From Verrucomicrobiota bacterium (GTDB lineage: Bacteria; Verrucomicrobiota; Verrucomicrobiia; Chthoniobacterales; UBA6821), in assembly GCA_016871655.1 (NCBI GenBank), contig VHCR01000063.1, positions 1-7,578 of the forward strand: a stretch of DNA of 7,578 nt, in the 5' to 3' direction. This document shows positions 1 through 6,535 of the stretch, in pieces. The notes under the pieces were generated by a model, which made no database searches, had not been told where the DNA came from, and saw only the letters and a program-made list of their open reading frames with translations. Position numbers and translations under genes: made by a program. Within the stretch, counting starts at the first letter, position 1. Each line of letters opens with the position of its first letter.

Positions 1-1
1 T

Positions 2-358
2 TATGTTTTCGGACCAGATCGTCCTCGTCCTAATCTGAACCATGGCGCAGGCCTCGATATTTCTCCGGCAGTGCGTGACTATCTTGGGCTGGACCAAAAC
101 CAAATTTGCGATTGGAAATTTGTTGATGCCTCTGCAGTTCCTGATGGTCCTTGGAAAAACTATGGGACGAACAATACTTTTGTTTTACTCCGCCAAGGAA
201 AAGATCTGAAAATTTACGATCCTAACAATGCTCATCGTCCTCCGAAATCTTCGGGAAGTTGGGTGGCACCGAGTCCCACTAGCACTCAGTTTAAAAGCGA
301 TGCTGCGGGTGTGAGAGTGACACCTCACTTGAGAGTTCCCACTCAGGAAAATGGATAA
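2..358 (+). CDS. C-terminal fragment of an unrecognised protein, possibly with a double-psi beta-barrel-like segment
   Basis: The frame is open from the left edge to the TAA at 356-358, giving at least 118 residues; the start lies outside the window. I do not recognise the family with confidence. The first part reads VFGPDRPRPNLNHGAGLDIS followed by PAVRDYLGL. This pattern of a GP, then a G-x-D-[IL]-S, then an alanine-containing helix ending in LGL recalls the end of double-psi beta-barrel proteins of the RlpA type (GP...IDLS..AA..LG) and, more weakly, GH75 chitosanase-like domains. The next segment is rich in Trp and Asp (CDWKFVDASAVPDGPW), and the tail is Pro/Ser/Thr-rich and looks disordered. 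No membrane segment is visible. An ATG or GTG further right (GTG at 71) is not a credible start, because the conserved-looking part begins before it. The gene is convergent with ccsA and no functional link is evident. The reading frame is certain; the fold is a guess. Confidence 0.75.
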   Translation, partial: YVFGPDRPRPNLNHGAGLDISPAVRDYLGLDQNQICDWKFVDASAVPDGPWKNYGTNNTFVLLRQGKDLKIYDPNNAHRPPKSSGSWVAPSPTSTQFKSDAAGVRVTPHLRVPTQENG

Positions 359-371
359 GTAAAGAAAAGAG

Positions 372-429
372 TTAACCGCAAAGAGCGCAAAAAAAGGAAA
401 AATAAAAGCTCTACTTTCTTTGCGATTAA
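372..429. terminator. Stem-loop between convergent genes, probable bidirectional terminator
   Basis: CGCAAAGA at 377-384 pairs perfectly with TCTTTGCG at 417-424. After one C/A mismatch the stem continues with TTAA (372-375) against TTAA (426-429). An alternative inner pairing, AGAGC (382-386) with GCTCT (408-412), is also possible. On the + strand the stem is followed by a T-rich stretch (430-440); on the minus strand the exit side is also T-rich (complement of 359-371). It lies 13 nt past the stop of the left-edge gene and includes the ccsA stop codon (428-426). It could therefore end both converging transcripts. The loop is long and A-rich, so the efficiency is uncertain. Confidence 0.55.
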
Positions 430-2102
430 TTTTCTTTTTCTTTGATTTTCTTTTTGTGTTTTTTGTGTTTAAAAATAGCTGTCGCGACTAGAGTGACCTC
501 GAGCCCTACGAATCCCAGTACGTACGAAAATCCTCCAGTGCTGAAACCGTAGCTGTGAAGACCAGTTCCGAGGACAAAGTTGACGCCATAGCAGGCCATG
601 AGGACACTCAAAAATGCGAGAATAGAACCAATCGTTAATCCAAAACCGCCCCAACGCCCCGCAATCCTGCCGTGCAGCAGAAAAAGATAAATCAATAACG
701 TGATAAGTGCCCACGTTTCTTTTGGATCCCAATCCCAGAAACGGCCCCAGGAGTAATTGGCCCAGACGCCACCGAGAATTGTTCCAACTGCTAAGAGCAA
801 GACGCCCACTTGTAAAGTTCGGTAGAGATAGTTGTAGAGAATCGGTAAGGATTGATGTTTTAATAGTAAGCGAATCAAAATGAGATGAGCAATACCAAGT
901 GCGAGTGCAAAGGCAGCATAGCTCAAAGTGATGGTGAGGACGTGAATCGTAAGCCAAAAATTATCGCGCAAGACAGGGACGAGTGGATTGATCGAGGGAT
1001 TGAGGATCATTGGTTGGCTGTCTGCTAAAATCAACGAAACGACAGCGAATGGGATAGCTCCTAAAATGAAAAATCCGCCATGCAAAAAAGATTCAAACAA
1101 TAGTGCAAAAAAGACGGTGCCAAAAGCAACCCAGATGACCACTTCATACATGTTAGTGACTGGAGGACGGCCTGCGATAAGAATCCGAGCAGCAAGGCCT
1201 GCAGCTTGAAAGAAGAATCCGCTGCCTATGAACAACCACGACAAACGCTCAAGCAACGATTTTTTTTTGTGTTCTTTTTTTCCAAGATCGGGAGAAAAGA
1301 AAAACAAAATACCGGCGAGAGCATAAAAAATCCAAGCCCAACGAAACGGATGAAACTTTTGGTAAAAGACTTCTAGTTGCAGTTTCCAGTGAGGGACTGG
1401 TTGAGGATCGATATTTTGAAAAAGCTGTTGTAATTCCGTGAGGCTTTGAAGAAAAAGGGAGGAGCTGTTTTGAAGCCATGCTTGTTGCAAGCGTGCGAAA
1501 GCCTGTTGAGCTTTCTCCCGCTCTTGAGAAGGCGCTGTTTGCTCCCACTCTCCAAGCGTGCTCCATCGTGCCCCTGGCTGCGCGTTAGGAACAATGCGGA
1601 AGAGCGAGCCATCTTGAATTTCTTCAAATAAAGCCATTCGCATGCCAACATCAGCAGCTTCTTTTAATAAACCTTCCAAGCGATGGCTCGGATCAGCACG
1701 CCTCGCTTTGCCAGCTTGATCAATCAAGGTGAGCAAGCCCGAGTTGTGGCGGAGCGCATCGTAGCTAAATAATTTTTGTTTGAGAGGAAGGCCTAATGTT
1801 GTTTTCAGTGGGCCATACGAAACAAGAATAAAAGTCTCCATCGCCCATGGCTGCTCCGGCTCAAGCCAAAGCGCAGTGATCAGGTCAACGGCACTTGTTT
1901 TCTTTCCTGCAACGATCAGCGACATTTGTCCTGAGAGCGTGCGCAAGGTTTCTTCGGCAAAAATTAAATAAGGCTTACGTCGGCCACTTTCCTGAATGGG
2001 TAGTTCTTCGAGTGAACTAGGAATCTGCATTAAAGCAGCATGGCTTTGAACTGCTGTTACGAAAAACAATCCTGCTACGATCTTTTTAATTAATTTTTTC
2101 AT
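426..2102 (-). CDS. ccsA: Cytochrome c biogenesis protein CcsA (system II), with periplasmic N-terminal extension
   Basis: Heme-handling subunit of the system II cytochrome c synthase, which moves heme across the inner membrane and attaches it to CXXCH apocytochromes. I start at the ATG at 2102 (558 aa) because it forms an ATGA overlap with the resB stop and begins a clear signal peptide (MKKLIKKIVAGLFF, then cleavage near SHA-A). Starting at 2165 would add 21 residues that merely translate the end of resB. Residues about 25-250 form a soluble extension beginning GRRKPYLIFAEETLRTLSG, typical of the long CcsA and fused CcsBA forms. About eight to nine membrane helices follow. The tryptophan-rich WWD heme motif lies at residues 445-465 (WANYSWGRFWDWDPKETW). 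Flanking histidines are H387 (LTIHV) and H516 (GLHSYG), the likely periplasmic heme ligands, and H477 (LLHGR) in a membrane helix. RPPVTNMYE near residue 312 is also family-typical. The upstream SD is weak (GGA, then an A-rich spacer), so translation is probably coupled to resB. No key residue is missing. Confidence 0.95.
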   Translation of the reverse strand: MKKLIKKIVAGLFFVTAVQSHAALMQIPSSLEELPIQESGRRKPYLIFAEETLRTLSGQMSLIVAGKKTSAVDLITALWLEPEQPWAMETFILVSYGPLKTTLGLPLKQKLFSYDALRHNSGLLTLIDQAGKARRADPSHRLEGLLKEAADVGMRMALFEEIQDGSLFRIVPNAQPGARWSTLGEWEQTAPSQEREKAQQAFARLQQAWLQNSSSLFLQSLTELQQLFQNIDPQPVPHWKLQLEVFYQKFHPFRWAWIFYALAGILFFFSPDLGKKEHKKKSLLERLSWLFIGSGFFFQAAGLAARILIAGRPPVTNMYEVVIWVAFGTVFFALLFESFLHGGFFILGAIPFAVVSLILADSQPMILNPSINPLVPVLRDNFWLTIHVLTITLSYAAFALALGIAHLILIRLLLKHQSLPILYNYLYRTLQVGVLLLAVGTILGGVWANYSWGRFWDWDPKETWALITLLIYLFLLHGRIAGRWGGFGLTIGSILAFLSVLMACYGVNFVLGTGLHSYGFSTGGFSYVLGFVGLEVTLVATAIFKHKKHKKKIKEKEN

Positions 2103-4003
2103 TTTCTTTTTTTCCAATAAAACATCATCGCAATCCCAATGCAAATCGCAAGTGACCCAATCCATTTGAAGAGCCAGCCGGGGTCGTAGAGGACTTGAAG
2201 TGTTGTCTCATCGAGGTCGCGAGGATTCCACTCGGCTTGTGAAAATTTGTAGTTGATGCCAGTGAGGTTCGCCAAAAAAGTTCCTGGAAAACTGGCAGGG
2301 TGATTCATATGGATGAGGCCCTCGCGGATAGCTCCAGTTTTTAAATCCTGAAAACGCACCGTTGCACGAAAGTCACTTGGTGTCTCGGTTCCCTCATCGC
2401 GTGGCACTTCAAAATGGAGGAGTTCAATGCTAAAAGGAACTGATTTTAATTCTAATCCGTAGGCAACTCTTACCATCTGCTGATTGAGTGTGAGTGGAGT
2501 GACGGAGCCTGACATGACCCATTGTGAATTTCCAAAGAAGTCAGTTCCATCATTTGCTAATTTTGGTGCCAGTTCATTAATTTTGGGGTCAGACCCAAAA
2601 ATAAATGAATGATGGGACGAACTCCTTTGTCGATCGATCAGATAAGCATGAAAGCCAGGAGGGGCCGAGGAGCGATCCGATTTCATGTCGGTCGTTTTTG
2701 GGAGTGGTGTGACAGTGTAGGTGATTTCTTCGTGAGGCCCAGCAGCTAACAGCGTGCCCTGCCAATCGGCCCAACCGAGCGGCAGGGGGGTGTTTAAGGC
2801 AAGAGTGCCTGACTTTTGAATGGAGGAGCCACGACCGAGTTGGTATTGAATGCTCTTGAAATCCTGATTTAGAGCCATTCTCAGCCATGGTGTTGTTTTT
2901 TTAGCGGGAGGTTCAGCCGTTGTTGATGGAAAAAGAATTTCTGCACGAAGCGCTGGATTCTTGGCCTGCTGTGAGAGAGTTGTCGGCTTGCCATTCACTA
3001 ATTTGAAATCGGGCCAATATTCTTTGATCTCAATGGTAGCGCTGCCGATTGGTAGTTTTTGATGCATTAAGTCAGCGCGAGAATAACTTGCCGAGGTTCC
3101 TTCCGAGTTCGCAACGGTAACAAGGTTGCCATCATCGCTGAGCATGATGTGGATGTCGGAAGGTTGGTCTTCCGTCACGATGACTGGCGCAAACTTGGCA
3201 GCAACGATCTGTGACTCGCGGTGGGTTCTCGAATGAGGCTCTGGAAGTGTTGGTAACAACTGGACTGTAGCTAGTCCAAAAAAATCAAATGTTGCAGAAG
3301 CTGTGTCAGCCAACGTCAGCGGCACGATTTGTTTTTGATGAAGCATCTTACTTTCAAGAGCAAGCAAAAGAGCCGCCGGTACTTTGGGGCTATTGCTGGC
3401 TTGGAGAAAGGGTTGTTGTTCGAGATGGTTGCTCCAATCATCAATGATGAGTTGGAGGTCTGTTCCTGGAATGGAAAGTTTTGTTGGATGTTTTATGGAG
3501 GGACGAGTGATTGCGGCGTCGTAAGGGAGGAGGTAGAGATAAGAGTCGGCAGGACTCTCGATTTGAATCACGCTTTGTCGTGTGGTGATTTTAGTCACCG
3601 GCGTTCCACGATGGAGTGTGACATTTCCTTCAAATCCTCGAGACATTCCGATCATTGCTCCGATCAGAAGCGCGATGATGCCATAGTGAGTGATGATAAA
3701 ACCGACATGCTTTCTTTCCCAAGGCCAACGCGTCAACGTTACGGCAAAAAGATTGATGCAAAGCACAGTCAGCCATGCCATGAACCAGGGAGCCTTGTAA
3801 ATGGCGGTTTGCGCAGTCTGGGTATCATAGCGCGACTCCGTCAACGTAGCGATAGCGCAAGCTAGAGCAATCGTTGCGAGCAGGATCAAAGCGAGTTGCA
3901 AGGAGCCAAGCAAATGTACCACTTGCCAAAAAAGAGAATTCTTCTGCCGTTCTTTGATGAGGGCACTACGAGATTTTTGTTCGGGAGTAATTTCTGTTTT
4001 CAA
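2099..4003 (-). CDS. resB: Cytochrome c biogenesis protein ResB (CcsB/Ccs1 family)
   Basis: Partner of CcsA in system II cytochrome c maturation, 634 aa. Three N-terminal membrane helices are visible at about residues 25-54, 72-93 and 98-119, then a large periplasmic domain (about 120-607), then one C-terminal helix (about 609-629) ending in KKRK. H106 in the third helix (FIITHYGIIALLIGA) sits where fused CcsBA proteins carry a transmembrane heme-binding histidine. The segments EIKEYWPDFKLVNG (about 325-338), FEVPRDEGTETPSDFRATV (about 531-549) and the DPGWLFKWIG just before the last helix match the ResB pattern. The start is TTG at 4003. The frame has a stop at 4021-4019 and no ATG before the first helix, and no Shine-Dalgarno is visible. 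GTG at 3922 is an alternative that would still keep the first helix. The TGA stop overlaps the ccsA ATG, so resB-ccsA is a translationally coupled operon. No CXXC motif is present; the redox partner must be encoded elsewhere. Confidence 0.92.
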   Translation of the reverse strand: MKTEITPEQKSRSALIKERQKNSLFWQVVHLLGSLQLALILLATIALACAIATLTESRYDTQTAQTAIYKAPWFMAWLTVLCINLFAVTLTRWPWERKHVGFIITHYGIIALLIGAMIGMSRGFEGNVTLHRGTPVTKITTRQSVIQIESPADSYLYLLPYDAAITRPSIKHPTKLSIPGTDLQLIIDDWSNHLEQQPFLQASNSPKVPAALLLALESKMLHQKQIVPLTLADTASATFDFFGLATVQLLPTLPEPHSRTHRESQIVAAKFAPVIVTEDQPSDIHIMLSDDGNLVTVANSEGTSASYSRADLMHQKLPIGSATIEIKEYWPDFKLVNGKPTTLSQQAKNPALRAEILFPSTTAEPPAKKTTPWLRMALNQDFKSIQYQLGRGSSIQKSGTLALNTPLPLGWADWQGTLLAAGPHEEITYTVTPLPKTTDMKSDRSSAPPGFHAYLIDRQRSSSHHSFIFGSDPKINELAPKLANDGTDFFGNSQWVMSGSVTPLTLNQQMVRVAYGLELKSVPFSIELLHFEVPRDEGTETPSDFRATVRFQDLKTGAIREGLIHMNHPASFPGTFLANLTGINYKFSQAEWNPRDLDETTLQVLYDPGWLFKWIGSLAICIGIAMMFYWKKRK

Positions 4004-4011
4004 TTTAGAAA

Positions 4012-4040
4012 ATAATAGCTACAAAAGAACAATGGATCAA
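4012..4040 (-). promoter_or_regulatory. Candidate sigma70-type promoter for resB-ccsA
   Basis: Reading the minus strand, TTGATC (4040-4035) and TATTAT (4017-4012) are separated by 17 nt: four of six and five of six matches to the consensus hexamers. Transcription would start near 4005, almost at the resB TTG (4003), so the mRNA would be nearly leaderless. The -35 lies inside the first codons of the divergent phosphatase gene. The call is based on sequence resemblance only, in an AT-rich stretch where chance matches are common. Confidence 0.4.
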
Positions 4041-4679
4041 CTACTACAACATTGGATTAATAAAGAAGCCACAGCCCCTTGGTTAGATCAGCTGATGGCC
4101 GATATCACTAACTTTTCTGCGTGGAAGCCCTTTCTGCTTGCGGCTCTTCTATTGGGAATCATTTTTGGGAATTTTCGGTTGCGAGCCATGCTTCTTTGTT
4201 TGATCATCACCTTCGGTATTACCGATGGTCTTGTCGTTAATGGACTCAAGCATGCTGTAGGTCGGCTAAGGCCATTCCAGGCTCAAGAGGGAGTGAGACT
4301 GGTTCAATTAAAACAAGCTTCTCCACAGTTCCTTTCGATGGCCTCTCTTCCCGATGTCAAAATGTCTAAGCCTCCTCGCCCCAATAAACCTGTGCAGGGG
4401 CGTTCGTTTCCTTCCTCCCACTCAGCCAATATAATGCTTTCTGCAACGGTCATTTTTCTTTTTTATCGGCGTTGGGGAATCTTAGCGTTTTTGATAGCAG
4501 CTATGGTTTTTTATTCTCGCATTTATACGGGCATGCATTGGCCGACTGACGTTCTGGCTGGTGCAACGATTGGGACCCTTTCTGCAATAACAATGGTGGC
4601 TTTGTTAAACAAAGCATGGCAGCGTTGGGGAAAGAAGATTTTTCCTGCGACTGCAGAACGATATCCTGTGCTTCGATAA
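4032..4679 (+). CDS. PAP2-family membrane phosphatase (lipid or polyprenyl phosphate phosphatase)
   Basis: A 215-residue integral membrane acid phosphatase of the type 2 PAP family. All three catalytic motifs are present: K73-x6-R80-P81 (KHAVGRLRP), P127-S-S-H130 (PSSH, a common variant of PSGH), and S162-R163-x5-H169-x3-D173 (SRIYTGMHWPTD). H130 and H169 are the expected phosphoryl-transfer residues. Hydrophobic helices lie near residues 33-47, 52-70, 131-146, 149-161 and 175-193. In bacteria such enzymes act on undecaprenyl pyrophosphate, phosphatidylglycerophosphate or lipid A phosphates; the sequence does not tell which. I start at ATG 4032 because MDQLLQHW is a natural family start and is preceded by a weak AAAAGAA. 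The frame runs back to 3954, but that part overlaps resB and has no ribosome site. The gene is followed after 17 nt by the GT-C protein and is probably co-transcribed with it, which suggests a role in polyprenyl-linked sugar metabolism. Confidence 0.92.
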   Translation: MDQLLQHWINKEATAPWLDQLMADITNFSAWKPFLLAALLLGIIFGNFRLRAMLLCLIITFGITDGLVVNGLKHAVGRLRPFQAQEGVRLVQLKQASPQFLSMASLPDVKMSKPPRPNKPVQGRSFPSSHSANIMLSATVIFLFYRRWGILAFLIAAMVFYSRIYTGMHWPTDVLAGATIGTLSAITMVALLNKAWQRWGKKIFPATAERYPVLR

Positions 4680-4696
4680 AAGGAAATTGTTTCAAA

Positions 4697-6376
4697 ATGA
4701 GCTTTCCTTGGATCATTCTCGGTTTGTTAACAATTGTTCGTTTACTGATTGCTGGGTTGGGACATTTTAGTGAAACAGAGTCGTACCTGCTGCTTTGCTC
4801 TCGCCATCTTGATTGGGGGTTTGTAGAAGGGCCAGCTGGAGTTCCAGCTCTGATGAGGCTGGGAGGGGTGTTAGGTTCCGAGCCCCTTGCGATTCGATGG
4901 TTTTCTCCGCTGCTGTTATTCGGAGTTTCTTGGATACTCTGGCGCTGGATCTCTACTCTTTGTAATCGCCGCGTCGCTTTTTGGACTGTGATCATTTTTA
5001 ATCTCTTGCCACTTGCAAATCTTGCTGGAGTGGTGATGGAAGGAACGATGGTTGTAGCTTTTTTCTGGCTTTACGCTCTCTGGCTTGCTTCGAAGTTGAT
5101 CACTAATAAGACTGAAAAAAATAAAATTTCAACGTGGTTAATTTTTGGAGTGATCTTGGCGATTGGAACGCAAGTGAGCTATCAAATCGGATTGCTATTG
5201 CCACTCGTTGTGCTGACGTCATTAAAATTTTTTCAAAATGAAATCCCAAGTGAAAATGAGACAAATGTTGTTTCGTCCAGTTGGGGAAAAATAATTGGCA
5301 TTTTTGGTGCGATATTATTTTTGACTCTGAGCTGGTTGCCAATTTTTTGGTGGAATCAAAATCACGATTGGTTGCAATTTCAAAACATGACTTGGGATTC
5401 TTTTTGGTCGTGGCCTCCCTTAGAAGAGGGGTTTTTTCAACATCTGCCGCTAGCCTTGTCTTTACTAGCGCTAGCGCCATTCCTTATGGCAGGTGCCTGC
5501 TGTTTTTCAGGAATCTGGAGTATTGAAAATCCCTTTTTCTTACTCCTCGCAATTCCTTTCTTTTTTTGCATCAACGAACTTGGGCATGAAAATATTCCTT
5601 TTGCACTCTTGCTGGTCTTGACGGCGCTTTTTCTTCCGATTGCTGTCGATTTTTTCATGCAAACAAAAAAAAGAGTCATCGTAGGACTACTACTCTTGCT
5701 CGTTCTTGGCGGCTCTTCCTTTTTATTGCTCTTGGGAAAAATTTCTTCCTCAACAACGCAAGAATCACCTTGGAATTTTCCATCAGCGACAGGCGTGATT
5801 GGAACCGAAGCTGTAGCAGATCAACTGATGAAGTTGCGAACAACTTATGCCAATACTTCCGGAGTCATTGCTCATCCCTCTGCTGAAAAAAATAGCGGAG
5901 AAATTCAATCTGCTGCAGAGCCTTCAGGCGATGAAGCAAAGCAACGCGCTGCTCAAGTTGAGCAATTGCCTTCTGGCAGGCTGCCGTTCCTCATTGCCGA
6001 GACGCCTGGCCTTGCGGCTGTTTTAGGTGCAGCGTTGCCAATCGATTATCCAGAGAGGCCTGGAGCGCCTTCCGTTTTCATTCCCGAGTCTCCAGCGATT
6101 GGCAGTCAATTTCAGTTTTGGCCTCATTACGCTGATGCCACAACAGAAAATACAACGCCTGATCCGCTCTACACCGAAGAGAAAGCCGTGAGTCCATTTT
6201 TGGGACACGATGCTTTTTACATCACGACGGAGAAGTTGGAAGAAATTCCACAAACGATCACAGGGGCTTTCACAGCAGTCATTCCATTGAGCATCACCCT
6301 CTCTCTCACTAAAAATGGGGTTTCTGAACAGCTAAATGTTTATTTGTGCCAGCATTATCAGATGCTCTCGTTATAA
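4697..6376 (+). CDS. GT39/GT83-like membrane glycosyltransferase (GT-C fold), degenerate catalytic motifs
   Basis: Integral membrane protein of 559 aa with about nine to eleven hydrophobic helices over residues 1-350 and a soluble C-terminal region (about 351-559). It resembles bacterial GT39/ArnT-like enzymes, which move a sugar from a polyprenyl phosphate donor in the periplasm. Matching features are SRHLDWGFVEGP (35-46, compare the usual HLDWGYFDHPP), LPIFWWNQNHDWLQFQ (214-229, compare P-x-x-WN-x-x-x-W-x-SF) and, in the C-terminal part, LPFLIAETPGLAAVLG (429-444), SQFQFWPHY (470-478) and GHDAFYIT (503-510). Several acidic residues usual in the family are absent: the first-loop DEAYY is ETESY (26-30), DHPP is EGPA (44-47), and the TPDAP segment is VMEGT (113-117). 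Residues 391-424 form a low-complexity Ala/Glu/Ser/Gln linker. The start is ATG 4697, 17 nt after the phosphatase stop, with AAAGGA about 12 nt upstream. It may be an active divergent enzyme or a non-catalytic relative. Confidence 0.8.
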   Translation: MSFPWIILGLLTIVRLLIAGLGHFSETESYLLLCSRHLDWGFVEGPAGVPALMRLGGVLGSEPLAIRWFSPLLLFGVSWILWRWISTLCNRRVAFWTVIIFNLLPLANLAGVVMEGTMVVAFFWLYALWLASKLITNKTEKNKISTWLIFGVILAIGTQVSYQIGLLLPLVVLTSLKFFQNEIPSENETNVVSSSWGKIIGIFGAILFLTLSWLPIFWWNQNHDWLQFQNMTWDSFWSWPPLEEGFFQHLPLALSLLALAPFLMAGACCFSGIWSIENPFFLLLAIPFFFCINELGHENIPFALLLVLTALFLPIAVDFFMQTKKRVIVGLLLLLVLGGSSFLLLLGKISSSTTQESPWNFPSATGVIGTEAVADQLMKLRTTYANTSGVIAHPSAEKNSGEIQSAAEPSGDEAKQRAAQVEQLPSGRLPFLIAETPGLAAVLGAALPIDYPERPGAPSVFIPESPAIGSQFQFWPHYADATTENTTPDPLYTEEKAVSPFLGHDAFYITTEKLEEIPQTITGAFTAVIPLSITLSLTKNGVSEQLNVYLCQHYQMLSL

Positions 6377-6390
6377 CGATCGAAATCATC

Positions 6391-6418
6391 TTGCCGCATC
6401 TTTTTTTTCTGCTAGGCT
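6391..6418 (+). promoter_or_regulatory. Weak candidate promoter for the tRNA-rpsT unit
   Basis: TTGCCG (6391-6396) and TAGGCT (6413-6418) are 16 nt apart, with TAGGCT ending 12 nt before the tRNA. Matches to the consensus are four of six and three of six. The position would suit a tRNA with a short 5' leader. A run of eight T (6401-6408) lies in the spacer, with no stem-loop before it, so I do not call it a terminator. Read-through from the upstream gene remains possible. Confidence 0.25.
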
Positions 6419-6430
6419 ATTTCCTCTTAC

Positions 6431-6502
6431 GCCAGGGTAGCTCAGCGGTAGAGCAGGGGACTCATAAGCCCTTGGTCGGGAGTTCGATTCTCCCCTCTGG
6501 CA
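6431..6502 (+). tRNA. tRNA with CAU anticodon (elongator Met, or Ile2 read by lysidine)
   Basis: A complete cloverleaf of 72 nt. The acceptor stem is GCCAGGG (6431-6437) with CTCTGGC (6495-6501), containing one G-U pair. The D arm is GCTC/GAGC (6440-6443, 6451-6454), the anticodon loop CTCATAA (6461-6467) with CAT at 6463-6465, the variable loop TGGTC, and the T arm GGGAG-TTCGATT-CTCCC (6478-6494). The discriminator is A at 6502. The 3' CCA is not encoded, since CAT follows. Position 1 pairs with 72 and the anticodon stem lacks the three G-C pairs of initiators, so it is not tRNA-fMet. The anticodon stem (GGGGA/GCCCT) has an A-G mismatch next to the loop. CTTGGTCG after the anticodon resembles bacterial tRNA-Ile2 as much as elongator Met, so the isotype is left open. 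Confidence 0.95.
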
Positions 6503-6535
6503 CATCCTTCTCTGATTTCTTAACCTTTTCCTACT

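Noticed and set aside
3329..3865. Antisense open frame of 178 codons inside resB
   Set aside because: The translation is rich in Ser, Arg, His and Cys, with no recognisable domain, no ribosome site and no conserved pattern; the opposite strand encodes clear ResB sequence.
4616..4696. Earlier ATG (4616) as start of the GT-C protein
   Set aside because: It would overlap the phosphatase by 64 nt and add a Cys-rich, non-membrane stretch; ATG 4697 begins a natural first helix and has a purine-rich site upstream.
4501..4995. Antisense open frame of 164 codons across the phosphatase/GT-C junction
   Set aside because: It runs over two well-supported genes, has random-looking composition and no initiation signal.
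6401..6408. Run of eight T before the tRNA as a terminator of the GT-C gene
   Set aside because: No stem-loop precedes it, so I do not call termination.
6431..6502. tRNA as an integration (attachment) site for a mobile element
   Set aside because: No integrase, no repeat of the tRNA 3' end downstream, and housekeeping genes on both sides.
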